Shown here: one piece after another, positions 25,567 through 34,798 of the stretch
Layout of the letters: each line of letters opens with the position of its first letter
How positions within the stretch are numbered: the first letter of the stretch is position 1
Origin: Halorubrum sp. CSM-61
Lineage (GTDB): Archaea > Halobacteriota > Halobacteria > Halobacteriales > Haloferacaceae
Length of the DNA: 64,000 nucleotides
Assembly: GCF_003781945.1 (NCBI RefSeq)
Contig: NZ_RJJW01000006.1
Location: forward strand, 1-64,000
Direction of reading: 5' to 3'
The notes under the pieces: model-generated
Told to the model about the DNA's origin: nothing
The model's database searches: none
The model's input: the letters and a program-made list of their open reading frames with translations, nothing else
Made by a program: the position numbers and the translations under genes

Positions 25567-25870
25567 CTCGCGCTTACCGACCCTCGCGTCCTCGTTAACG
25601 ACCTCATACCTGCCGACGGTTCTAACGTCCCGACCGGATTCTCCACCGATTCAGCGATCGATTATCGCCAATGAGTGATCGGACGATCGATAACAACCGA
25701 GAACCGCCCCGATTCCCGATCGATTCGAATCGCTTGGCGACCCTTGTCGAAAAGACACAGTTTATGCGGCTTCCTCCGTTACGGAAGCCCATGTCTACCG
25801 ATCACACTCTCAGTGCAGCGTCTCGTTCGCTCTCCCTTTCGAGTCGACCGGCCGATAGCGAGGTGGCCGT
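25567..25870 (+). promoter_or_regulatory. Leader and promoter region before aspartokinase
   Basis: A 304-bp gap. It contains a 7-bp hairpin GGCTTCC / GGAAGCC (25768-25774 with 25783-25789) just after a tttatg element. A short reading frame (25671-25880) overlaps the kinase start but has no recognisable features, and I do not support it as a gene. Whether the hairpin controls the kinase is unknown. Confidence 0.4.
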
Positions 25871-27052
25871 ATGCGCGTAGTCGCCAAGTTCGGCGGCACG
25901 AGCCTCGGCAGCGGCGACCGGATCGAGCGCGCGGCGGATTCGGTCGCGAACGCGGTCGCGGCGGGCCACGAGATCGCGGTCGTCGCGAGCGCGATGGGGT
26001 CGACGACCGACGACCTCCTCGACGACATCACCTTCGAGACGGACGACGCCGACCGCGCCGAGATCGTCTCGATGGGCGAGCGCACCAGCGTCCGCATGCT
26101 GAAGGCCGCGCTGTCGGTCCGCGACGTCGACGCCGTCTTCCTCGAGCCCGGCCACCCGGACTGGCCCGTCATCACGAACGAGCTCGGCGAGGTCGACGTC
26201 GAGGAGACGAAGAAGCGCGCGCGCAAGATCGCCGCCGAGATGGACGGCGTCGTCCCCATCATCACCGGCTTCCTCGCGGAGGACCACGACGGGAACGTCA
26301 CGACGCTGGGGCGCGGCGGGTCCGACACCACCGCCGTCATGCTCGGCAACTACATGGACGCCGACGAGGTCGTGATCGTCACCGACGTCGAGGGCGTGAT
26401 GACCGGCGATCCGCGAGTGGTCGAGGGGGCGCGCAACGTCGGACGGATCACCGTCGACGAGCTGCGGAACCTCTCCTTCCGCGGCGCGGAGGTCGTCGCG
26501 CCGTCCGCGCTCTCGTACAAGGACGAGGACCTCGCCGTCAGGGTCGTCCACTACCAGCACGGCGACTTACTCAGGGGCGGTACTCGCATCGAGGGCGAGT
26601 TCGAGAGCCTGATCGACATGCGCGAGGAGCCGCTCGCGTGTCTCACCATCGCCGGCCGCGCAATCCGAAACCGGTCTGGAATCCTCTCGCAGCTCGCGAA
26701 CGCGCTCCGCGAGGAGGAGATCAACATCGACGCGGTCGCGTCCGGGATGGACTCCGTCACCTTCTACGTCGACGTCGACCTCGCCGAGACGGCGGAGGCG
26801 CTGCTCCACGAAGCCGTCGTCGACGACGAGGCCCTCTCCTCGGTGACCGTCGCCGACCCGATCGCGGTGATCCGGGTGACCGGCGGCGAGCTCCCGAACC
26901 AGTCCGGCGTCATCCAGGAGATCATCGCGCCGCTCGCCGAGGACGGGATCAACATCATCGATCTGATCACCAGCGCGACCTCGGTCGCGGTGTTCGTCGA
27001 CTGGGACGATCGAGAGGAGGCGCTCGAAATCGTTCAGGGTCGGTTCGACTGA
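25871..27052 (+). CDS. lysC: Aspartate kinase
   Basis: Phosphorylates aspartate at the entry to threonine, methionine and lysine synthesis. 393 aa, monofunctional. The kinase signature VAKFGGTSLGSGDRI is at residues 4-18, SMGERTSVRML follows near 72, the nucleotide-loop TTLGRGGSDTTAVML near 143 and the TDVEGVMTGDPRVV strand near 172. Two ACT domains (about 260-330 and 335-393) probably give feedback control by an amino acid. Start at ATG 25871 gives the canonical MRVVAKFGG. thrC and serA/serB are elsewhere in the window, so the pathway is dispersed. Confidence 0.94.
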   Translation: MRVVAKFGGTSLGSGDRIERAADSVANAVAAGHEIAVVASAMGSTTDDLLDDITFETDDADRAEIVSMGERTSVRMLKAALSVRDVDAVFLEPGHPDWPVITNELGEVDVEETKKRARKIAAEMDGVVPIITGFLAEDHDGNVTTLGRGGSDTTAVMLGNYMDADEVVIVTDVEGVMTGDPRVVEGARNVGRITVDELRNLSFRGAEVVAPSALSYKDEDLAVRVVHYQHGDLLRGGTRIEGEFESLIDMREEPLACLTIAGRAIRNRSGILSQLANALREEEINIDAVASGMDSVTFYVDVDLAETAEALLHEAVVDDEALSSVTVADPIAVIRVTGGELPNQSGVIQEIIAPLAEDGINIIDLITSATSVAVFVDWDDREEALEIVQGRFD

Positions 27053-27102
27053 TCGTCAGAGCCGGTTTCGACTGACCGACCGAGCCGGTTTCGACTGATT
27101 TT

Positions 27103-27504
27103 CTACCCGTCTAACTCCTCGAACTCGATCCGGTATCGGGTCGTTCGTCGGCCCTCGAACCGCGGCCCCCTGCCCGCCGCCGCGAACCCCGACGCCTCGA
27201 TGACCTCGCTCGTCTCCTCGTCGTTCGGGACGACGACCTCGACCCCCATTCTCTCCCGGCGCGCGAACCGACGGGGCTCCTCGAAGAGCCGTTCGATCGT
27301 CGAGCCGCTCCCGTCGAAGTCGGTCACGTGAACGGTCCCGTCGCGGACGTCGAACGCGACGAACCCGAGCACCTCCTCTCCGTCGTCGTCCACCGCGACC
27401 CGAACCGACCGATCGTGGATCGTGTTTCTCACGACCCCCGGCGGCCGATCGGTCGCCGCGGCCAGCGCCTCGGCGTCGGATTCGAGCGCGTCACGGATTC
27501 GCAT
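27103..27504 (-). CDS. GNAT-like acetyltransferase
   Basis: 133 aa. GNAT fold suggested by the N-terminal IRDALESDAEALAAAT helix, the central VLGFVAFDVRDGTVHVTDF strands and a C-terminal VIEASGFAAAGRGPRFEG turn. The classical acetyl-CoA Q/RxxGxG/A loop is weak (STIERLFEEPRRFARRERMG), so activity is uncertain. Substrate unknown. Diverges from the 29-aa membrane peptide gene with a shared 120-bp promoter region. Confidence 0.7.
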   Translation of the reverse strand: MRIRDALESDAEALAAATDRPPGVVRNTIHDRSVRVAVDDDGEEVLGFVAFDVRDGTVHVTDFDGSGSTIERLFEEPRRFARRERMGVEVVVPNDEETSEVIEASGFAAAGRGPRFEGRRTTRYRIEFEELDG

Positions 27505-27627
27505 ACTACGCGTATCCGCCGTTCAGTGATAAAAGCGGTGTCGGTGCCGTGGTCCCTCCTGACTACCTCCGATCGCCGCTTCGCCGAAAAATATAGCTTT
27601 AAACGACGGGCGGACCCAGAAACTCCC

Positions 27628-27717
27628 ATGAGCAAATCCACCCAGATCGTCGTCGGCACGATCGGCGTTTCGGCCGTCTTGTCGGTCCTCATCATTCTCT
27701 CGTACGTCTTCGCTTGA
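27628..27717 (+). CDS. 29-aa single-pass membrane micro-protein
   Basis: MSKSTQIVVGTIGVSAVLSV plus 9 more residues: a short polar N terminus then one transmembrane helix (residues 7-28). A TATA-like aaaaatatagctttaaac (about 27588-27605) sits at the right distance for leaderless transcription. Its stop codon overlaps the next start (TGATG), so it is co-translated with the following gene. Its size excludes an enzyme; it may anchor or regulate the partner. Confidence 0.7.
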   Translation: MSKSTQIVVGTIGVSAVLSVLIILSYVFA

Positions 27718-28585
27718 TGTTCTCGACGCGTCCGCTCGACGACGACCTCGACGCGCTTCGCGAGGCCCACGCCCCGGGCTCGCCGGTGCTCGACGTCGAC
27801 GCGGACTTCGAGACGCTCCCACCGGCCGCCGCGGAGGACCTCGGGCTGTTCGTCGACGGGCTCTCGCCCGCGTCGTTTCCGGTCGAGTGGCTCCCCGACG
27901 AGGCTCCCGACCTGCTCCGTAAGTACGCCGTCCCGACCTTCACGGTGGGGCTTCCGGGGGACGGTACCGTCGTCCGAACGACCCAGACCGATCCCCAGAC
28001 GGTCCTCGTCAAACACCGGGCCGAGGGGACCCCAGACGACTTCCTCGCGTTCCTGATCGCGGACCGGCTGGTCCAGATCGGCGTCGAACCGGCGCCGGGA
28101 TCCCTGCCGGAGGCGGTGACGAGCACCCGCCTCCCCGAGAGCTTCCTCCCGCTCTTCGGCGAGCGCTACCGCGACCTCGACGCCGCGATCCGGCGTCCCG
28201 ACCCCGAGACGGGCGCGTCCACGACCGGACTGGGTCCCAGCGACGTCTTCCAGATCGCGGCCGCGCTGTTCGACGCGTGGGTCGGGCTGTACACCCGCGA
28301 CGCCTTCGCGTCGTGGGAGGGGACCCACCCCCGGCTGTTCGAGGCGTGGGTCGACGCCGGCGACAGCCTCGAAGGGAGGCTCGGCGATCTCGCCGGTGAG
28401 GTCGCCCGCGGCGAGACCGACTTCGCGAGCGCGACGGAGTACGCCTGCTCGGCGGTCCGTCACGGCCTCGATCTGCCCGCGCCGTTCGCGGCGCTCGACA
28501 CCGCGGCGTACCGCGACCGCGGCGCTCCCTACGCGGTGACGTGGGCGGAGAAGACGGTGGCGTCGATGGTCGAGGCGTCGGATTG

Positions 28586-28586
<1 letters not shown>
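27717..28586 (+). CDS. Conserved haloarchaeal protein (DUF7089-like), function unknown
   Basis: 289 aa, cytoplasmic, acidic. Segments FETLPPAAAEDLGLFVDGLS, SFPVEWLPDEAP, TFTVGLPGDGTVVRT and PDDFLAFLIADRLVQIG look conserved; the second half is helical and rich in Ala/Asp/Leu. No catalytic motif. Starts at the ATG at 27717 overlapping the micro-protein stop. Its own TGA falls exactly on the edge of the IS1341-type element: the bases TTGACATCCTCCC that end it match the element-end remnant at 1522, so the last codon(s) may have been altered by the insertion. Confidence 0.75.
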
Positions 28587-29977
<1,391 letters not shown>

Positions 29978-29985
29978 GACAACAG

Positions 29986-29997
29986 ACGTATATACGT
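29986..29997. promoter_or_regulatory. Palindromic operator candidate between tnpB and the RHH gene
   Basis: Perfect 12-bp palindrome ACGTATATACGT in the 42-bp divergent spacer. It covers the TATA position of the RHH gene (about 28 bp before its ATG) and lies 9 bp upstream of the tnpB start. A dimeric ribbon-helix-helix protein typically binds such a site. Confidence 0.5.
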
Positions 29998-30019
29998 TTA
30001 GTCTTAAAGTCTTTTTGTC

Positions 30020-30151
30020 ATGCGCCCGAACATCGACATTACACACACGCTCGGTGGCAGGATCAAGGACTACGCAGAAGCGAACGATCTGGATCTCTCG
30101 GAGGCCTATACAGAGGTACTGGAGGCAGGGTTAGACGTACTCACAGAGTGA
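30020..30151 (+). CDS. 43-aa ribbon-helix-helix-like protein paired with tnpB
   Basis: [20 protein letters not shown] and 23 more residues, ending GLDVLTE. One predicted beta-strand (NIDITHTL) and two helices ([27 protein letters not shown]) match the Arc/CopG ribbon-helix-helix fold, a dimeric DNA-binding repressor. It is divergent from tnpB, 42 bp away, over a perfect palindrome, so it probably represses both genes. Too short to be found by length filters. It sits inside the element, between the tnpB start and the left-end hairpin. Confidence 0.72.
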   Translation: MRPNIDITHTLGGRIKDYAEANDLDLSEAYTEVLEAGLDVLTE

Positions 30152-30270
30152 ATATCCGAGAGAATCTCGTGCGTGGTTGTCCTCCCAGTTGTCGGATTCA
30201 CCCCACGGTTAAAGCCGTGGGCTCTCTCCTTAATTTCTGTAGGAGACGACGAATCGTCGAACGCGCCGCG

Positions 30271-30852
30271 CTATTTCACGTCGACGGTCACGCTCCCCTC
30301 GCCGTCGAGCTCGATCACGCCCTCGAACAGCTCTCGGAACCGGTCGAGGGTCGCGACCTCGTGGACCTCCTCGGAGAGGTGGAAGATGCCGACCGCGTCG
30401 TGCTCGTCGAGGAGGTCGAGGATGTCCGAAGCGGCCTCGTACACGGCGTCGTCGTCGGCGTAGTACGCCATCTCCGTGAGCGAGTCCACGGAGACGCGTC
30501 GCTTCCCCTCGTGCTCGGTGAGGAACCGCTCCACTCGGTCGACGACTCCGTCGAGGTCGTCCGGCGCGGAGACGTAGTACACGTCGTCGGAGGTGCGTCG
30601 GGAGTACCCCCGCTCGACGGAGAGCGTGTCGAGGATGGTCGCCTTCGTCTCGTCGACGTCGTAGTACTCCAGCTTCTGCTCGACCTCGCGCGCGGTGGTT
30701 CGCGTGGAGACGACGAGGAAGGCGTCGGTGTCGGTCTTCAGGAAGTCCGTGTCGATCCGGTCGGTCTCGCCGATGCTCGGGTGAACGAGGAGGAGCCCGG
30801 TGCCGCCCGGGATCGTTTCCGGCCCGTTCTCGATGGCGAGCGAATAGTCCAT
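30271..30852 (-). CDS. RecA-superfamily-like (HTR-like) protein, ATP site incomplete
   Basis: 193 aa starting MDYSLAIENGPETIPGGTGL. The strand order and segments LLLVHPSIGETDRIDTDFL, AFLVVSTRTTAREVEQKLEY, VSVDSLTEMAYY and AVGIFHLSEEVHEVATLDRF resemble KaiC/RecA-like proteins annotated as HTR-like or DUF7090 in haloarchaea. The Walker A loop is replaced by PGGTGLLLVH, so ATP binding is doubtful. I start at 30852; the upstream Met extends into the divergent mgtE promoter. Its end lies about 30 bp from the IS element. Confidence 0.72.
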   Translation of the reverse strand: MDYSLAIENGPETIPGGTGLLLVHPSIGETDRIDTDFLKTDTDAFLVVSTRTTAREVEQKLEYYDVDETKATILDTLSVERGYSRRTSDDVYYVSAPDDLDGVVDRVERFLTEHEGKRRVSVDSLTEMAYYADDDAVYEAASDILDLLDEHDAVGIFHLSEEVHEVATLDRFRELFEGVIELDGEGSVTVDVK

Positions 30853-30983
30853 GGGATCGGAAACCCGCCCGACCGACTTAACGATGCGGGCCACGGCGAT
30901 CGGGCGACGAGACCGGAGCGGTGGCGGACGACGGACCCCGCTCCCGGCCGGTTTTTTCACCGTCGGCTCCGTCGACACGGTCG

Positions 30984-31556
30984 ATGCCCGGCCACGACAC
31001 CGCCCGCGACGTCTACCGGCAGGCGCTCCCGGTGATCCTCGTCAGCCTCGTCGCGGGGCTGTTCTCCGGGACGATCCTCGGCTCGGAGACGATGCGGGCC
31101 GGGATCTCGGAGGTGCCGGGACTCCTCCTGCTGCTCCCGGCGTTCCTCGCCACCCGCGGGGGCGTCTACGGCTCGCTCGGCGCGCGGCTCTCGACCGGCC
31201 TGCATCAGGGGCTCATCGAGCCGCGCTTCCGGTTGGACCGTCGCCTCACGAACGCGATCGTCGCCTCCTTTATCAACGGGATGACCGTCTCCGTGTTCAT
31301 CGCGGTGATCACGTTCCTCTGGCTGCGGCTGTTCGGAAACGAGGGGAACCTCCTCGAACTGGTCGGGATCATGGTCGTCGCCGGCTTCCTCTCGGCGGTG
31401 CTCATGATCTCGGTGCTGATCGCGGTCATCTTCGTCGGCTACCGGCGCGGGCTCGACCCCGACAACGTGATCGGACCCGTCGTGACGACCCTCGGCGACG
31501 TGTTCGGGATCCTCTTCCTGCTCGTCGGGATCTACGTCGTGGGGGCGGTACTGTGA
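30984..31556 (+). CDS. Half-size MgtE-type magnesium transporter, first subunit
   Basis: 190 aa. About five transmembrane helices with the MgtE integral-membrane signature: RQALPVILVSLVAGLFSGTI, LLLLPAFLATRGGVYGSLGARLSTGL and DPDNVIGPVVTTLGDVFGIL, which includes the conserved P-x-x-T-x-x-D pore region. There is no N domain and no CBS domain. ATG at 30984 (MPGHDTARDVYRQ) chosen over 30921, which would overlap the divergent gene's promoter. The downstream half-transporter overlaps by 4 nt, so the two likely form a heterodimer equal to one MgtE dimer core. Confidence 0.82.
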   Translation: MPGHDTARDVYRQALPVILVSLVAGLFSGTILGSETMRAGISEVPGLLLLLPAFLATRGGVYGSLGARLSTGLHQGLIEPRFRLDRRLTNAIVASFINGMTVSVFIAVITFLWLRLFGNEGNLLELVGIMVVAGFLSAVLMISVLIAVIFVGYRRGLDPDNVIGPVVTTLGDVFGILFLLVGIYVVGAVL

Positions 31557-32146
31557 GTTCGCCTGACTCCGGTTCGGACGCCGGCCGCGAGTACGTCGAC
31601 GAGTGGTCGATCCGCCGCATCGTCCGGACGATGATCCCGCTTCTGGCCGCGCTGTCGGTGCTCCAACTCGTCTCCGGGACCGTCCTCGAAACGTACGAGG
31701 AGACGCTCGTCGAAAACCCCGCGCTCCTCGTGTTGGTGCCGGTCCAGATCGGGACGGCGGGGAACCTCGCGTCGATCACCTGCTCGCGGCTCACCACGCA
31801 GCTCTACCTCGGGACCTACGAGCTGGACCCGTCGAATCCCGACCTCCGCGCTAACGTCGGCGCCGTGTTCGCGCTCGCGGGGACCGTCTTCGGCGCGGTC
31901 GGCGTCGCCGCGTGGGGGATCGGCGTCGCGCTCGGCGGGACCCTCGGGTTCGGGCGCGTGCTTCTCGTCTCGCTCGTCTCCGGGATGCTGCTCGCCGTCC
32001 TCGTCGTCGTCGCCAGCGTCGCCGCGGTCGAGGCCTCGTACCGCGTCGGGCTCAACCCCGACGACACGACCATCCCCGTCGTCACCAACCTCTGTGACGT
32101 CGCCGGCGTGCTCATCCTCTTCGCGGTCGTTTCGGTGGTCGTGTGA
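31553..32146 (+). CDS. Half-size MgtE-type magnesium transporter, second subunit
   Basis: 197 aa. GTG start overlapping the preceding stop (GTGA). About five transmembrane helices; VLVPVQIGTAGNLASITCSR and NPDDTTIPVVTNLCDVAGVL are the MgtE pore motifs, with the conserved acidic residue in NLCD. The N-terminal 20 residues are hydrophilic. Directly coupled to the first half-transporter. The gene's last 22 bp are tandemly duplicated twice downstream, each copy repeating the stop codon. Confidence 0.82.
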   Translation: MSSPDSGSDAGREYVDEWSIRRIVRTMIPLLAALSVLQLVSGTVLETYEETLVENPALLVLVPVQIGTAGNLASITCSRLTTQLYLGTYELDPSNPDLRANVGAVFALAGTVFGAVGVAAWGIGVALGGTLGFGRVLLVSLVSGMLLAVLVVVASVAAVEASYRVGLNPDDTTIPVVTNLCDVAGVLILFAVVSVVV

Positions 32147-32190
32147 GGTCGTTTCGGTGGTCGTGTGAGGTCGTTTCGGTGGTCGGGTGA
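32125..32190 (+). repeat. 22-bp tandem repeat, three copies, spanning the mgtE stop
   Basis: ggtcgtttcggtggtcgtgt plus ga repeated at 32125-32146, 32147-32168 and 32169-32190 (third copy has one change, gggt for gtgt). The first copy is the end of the second MgtE gene including TGA. Confidence 0.9.
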
Positions 32191-32192
32191 GA

Positions 32193-32636
32193 TCAGAACA
32201 CGCTGTCGGCGGTCGCGGCGCCGACCACGCTGAACACCGCCCCCACGGAGATCGCCTTGAACGTCGTCCCCCACAGCTCGGCGCCCGCGACGCCCGCCTC
32301 GACGAGGAAGGTCCCGGGAGCGTCGAAGAGCAGCGCGAGGACGGTCACGGACCCGAACGCGACGATCATCAGCGAGACGAACCGAACGGGGATGCCACCG
32401 ACATCTCGCTCGTCGTCCGGATCGCGATCGGTGTCGGCCCGGTAGAGCGCCGCGTAGCCGATCAGCCCGACGACGCAGGCGGTCAGGACCGCCTGCAGCC
32501 AGTTCATGCTGGCCGCCAGCACCCACACCTCCTCGGTGACGACGAACGGGCCCGCGAGGAGGAACCCCCCGACCGCCTGCTGTGCGGAGTCCGCGATACG
32601 GAACTTCGGTCGTCGGAGGCTCCGTGGCCGTTTCAT
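32193..32636 (-). CDS. DUF2391 family membrane protein
   Basis: 147 aa, integral membrane. Four hydrophobic segments: AVGGFLLAGPFVVTEEVWVL (about 21-40), WLQAVLTACVVGLIGYAALY (45-65), RFVSLMIVAFGSVTVLALLF (85-104) and a final TTFKAISVGAVFSVVGAATA. This is the DUF2391/TIGR02587-like family of putative membrane proteins in haloarchaea. ATG at 32636 chosen because MKRPRSLRRPK is a typical positive-inside N terminus. It ends 3 bp from the 22-bp repeat array and converges with mgtE. Confidence 0.8.
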   Translation of the reverse strand: MKRPRSLRRPKFRIADSAQQAVGGFLLAGPFVVTEEVWVLAASMNWLQAVLTACVVGLIGYAALYRADTDRDPDDERDVGGIPVRFVSLMIVAFGSVTVLALLFDAPGTFLVEAGVAGAELWGTTFKAISVGAVFSVVGAATADSVF

Positions 32637-32772
32637 ACTCTCGGGAGGGCCGCCGACCGATAAAACGCCGACGCTTTCTCGTCGCCCCCCTCGTCCCCTG
32701 TGCGTCGCCGCGCGCGGCGAGTCGGCGGTCCCCTCCGAACCGGTTTTCACCCGCCCGCTCGTTCGCCCGCGT

Positions 32773-33450
32773 ATGAGCGTTCGCGAGGAGTTCGACGAGT
32801 GGGCGGCGGCGGGCAAGGACCGCGGCATGGAGGACCGACACTGGCACACCGCCAAGCACGTCCTCGCGCGGATGCCGGTCGAGGAGGGCGACGCCGTCCT
32901 CGATCTGGGCACCGGCTCCGGCTACGCCCTCCGCGCGCTCCGCGAACGGGGGATCGGCCGGGGGTACGGCCTCGACGGCGCGCCCGAGATGGCGCGCAAC
33001 GCCCGGAGCTACACCGACGACGACGCGGTCGGGTTCCTCGTCGGCGACTTCGACGCGCTCCCCTTCGCCGACGACTCGCTCGACCACGTCTTCTCGATGG
33101 AGGCGTTTTACTACGCGGCCGACCCGCACCACACCCTCGAAGAGATCCGGCGAGTGCTGCGGCCCGGCGGAACCTTCTACTGCGCGGTCAACTACTTCGC
33201 GGAGAGCGAGGGGACCCACGCCTGGCAGGACAACATCTCGGTCGACATGACGCTGTGGAGCCGCGACGAGTACCGCGAGGCGTTCCGGGAGGCCGGCCTG
33301 CACGTCGCCGAGCAGGACGCGATCCCCGACCGAGAGATCGAGATTCCGGACGCCTCGGCGTTCCCGACCGACGACTGGGACTCCCGCGAGGCGATGGTCG
33401 ACCGGTACCGGACGTGGGGGACGCTGCTGACGGTCGGCGTCTCGCCCTGA
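32773..33450 (+). CDS. Class I SAM-dependent methyltransferase
   Basis: 225 aa. Motif I is AVLDLGTGSGYALRALRERG near residue 40, motif II GYGLDGAPEMARNA near 66, and motif IV DALPFADDSLDHVFSMEAFY near 95 is followed by LEEIRRVLRPGGTFY, placing it in the UbiE/Methyltransf_11 group. The N-terminal cap VREEFDEWAAAGKDRGMEDR resembles methyltransferases acting on small molecules or quinones. Substrate not readable from sequence. Divergent from the DUF2391 gene. Confidence 0.88.
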   Translation: MSVREEFDEWAAAGKDRGMEDRHWHTAKHVLARMPVEEGDAVLDLGTGSGYALRALRERGIGRGYGLDGAPEMARNARSYTDDDAVGFLVGDFDALPFADDSLDHVFSMEAFYYAADPHHTLEEIRRVLRPGGTFYCAVNYFAESEGTHAWQDNISVDMTLWSRDEYREAFREAGLHVAEQDAIPDREIEIPDASAFPTDDWDSREAMVDRYRTWGTLLTVGVSP

Positions 33451-33537
33451 ATCGTCCGTTTCTGTATCAGTAGTCATTGTCGTCGGTGGTGACAGTTCTA
33501 ACGCTCTAATCGCTCAGTGAATCCTGATCGGTGGCTC

Positions 33538-33840
33538 CGCGGCGAACACCTCCAAAGCCCCAGCCGGTGAGGCGGGCGCACGCTCGCTGCGCTCCTCACT
33601 CCGTCGCTAGCGCTCCCTCGTTGCGGTGCTTACATCGCCTGCGCCCGCCTCACCGGCTGCCCCTTTGAGTCCCACCCCGACCGCACCGCAACCGCACCTC
33701 ATGCCTCCCCAGCCTCGCGGTTCGCGCTCTCCGAGCGCTCACCGCGTCCCTCGCACCGTCGGCTCGCGGCCCGCGGGGCCGCTCGCCGGGGCGCGCCGGC
33801 CGCACGGTCGCTTATAAAGCCCCTGCTCACGTCCGGCGAT
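33538..33840 (-). repeat. Dispersed hairpin element, copy B (reverse)
   Basis: Read on the minus strand it gives the same block order as copies A and D: a TTATAAGCGA head (33810-33818), gcgagggacgcggtgagcg, gaggctggggaggcatgagg, gtgggactcaaaggggcag, then a perfect 19-bp hairpin (arms 33562-33580 and 33640-33658), then ggctggggctttggaggtgttcg. It occupies most of the 33451-33879 gap; the remainder is promoter for the next gene. Confidence 0.85.
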
Positions 33841-33879
33841 CCCTTTTAAGTGTGCGAACCGTTGGCACAGGTGATCACG

Positions 33880-34767
33880 ATGGAACTCCGCTGCGAGGGC
33901 TGCGCCGGCTGCTGCGTCGACTGGCGGCCGCTCGCGCCCGACGCGGCCGGCTCCGACCGCACCGGTCGCCGCCCCCCGCTCGACGACGCCTACGACCTCG
34001 TGCCGCTCACGCGCGACGAGATCGCCGGGTTCCTCGACGACGGCCTCGGCGACGTGTTAGTCCCCCGGCTGTTCGAGCCCGCCGCGGGCGACGGCTCGGT
34101 CCGGATCGGCGGCGTCGCGGTCGCAGCCGCCGGCGACCGCCCCGTCTTCGCGGTCGGCCTGCGAAAGCCCCCCAAGCCGGTCGCGCCGATCGGTACCGAC
34201 GAACACCGCTGGCTCGACGCCTGCGCCTTCCTCGACCCGACCACGCTCCAGTGCCGGATCCACGGCGGCGATCGCTACCCCCGGGCCTGCTCGACGTACC
34301 CCGCTCACAGCCTCGAACTGGACGCCGAGACCGAGTGCGAGCGCGTCGAGGCCGCCGGCGGCGGCGACCGCCTCCTCGACGACGCGGTCCCGGACGACAC
34401 CCCGCCGCTCCCGTTCGGCCCGTACGCCGCCGGTTCGACCGTCTTCGCGTACCCCGACCCCGACGACCTCGACGGCGTGATCGACCGACTCCGGGCGGAG
34501 CGGCTCACTCCCGACGACCGCGCCCGGTTCGTCGGCGCCGCGGTCGGCTCCAGCCCCGGCTCGCTCTCCGTCGATCGCGACCGGATGGCCGAGGCCCGGA
34601 CCCGCGCCCGCGACGCCGACTCCTGGGCCGGCCGAGCGATCCGGGCGTGGAGCGAGCGGGCCGCGGGCGACGGCGACCGGGTCGCGCTCGCCCCGGACGA
34701 CCGCGAGCGGCTGGTCCGAGAACTGGAGGACGACGCGGGCGCGCCCGGAACGCCGGGGTGGGAGTGA
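33880..34767 (+). CDS. YkgJ family cysteine-cluster protein
   Basis: 295 aa, cytoplasmic. The N-terminal CEGCAGCC (residues 5-12) and the later CRIHGGDRYPRACSTYP motif (about 135-151) make the C-rich zinc or iron-sulfur site that defines the YkgJ/UPF0153 family. The haloarchaeal version has a long C-terminal helical extension. Family function remains unassigned, with suggestions of Fe-S or zinc binding. ATG at 33880 chosen so that MELRCEGC leads; a TATA-like cttttaag lies about 30 bp upstream. Confidence 0.85.
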   Translation: MELRCEGCAGCCVDWRPLAPDAAGSDRTGRRPPLDDAYDLVPLTRDEIAGFLDDGLGDVLVPRLFEPAAGDGSVRIGGVAVAAAGDRPVFAVGLRKPPKPVAPIGTDEHRWLDACAFLDPTTLQCRIHGGDRYPRACSTYPAHSLELDAETECERVEAAGGGDRLLDDAVPDDTPPLPFGPYAAGSTVFAYPDPDDLDGVIDRLRAERLTPDDRARFVGAAVGSSPGSLSVDRDRMAEARTRARDADSWAGRAIRAWSERAAGDGDRVALAPDDRERLVRELEDDAGAPGTPGWE

Positions 34768-34798
34768 CGGCGGGACGGAACCGACGGCAGGAGGGGAC

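Noticed and set aside
25671-25880. 69-codon frame before aspartokinase
   Set aside because: Overlaps the kinase start, has no motif or good promoter spacing, and could be chance; kept only as a note.
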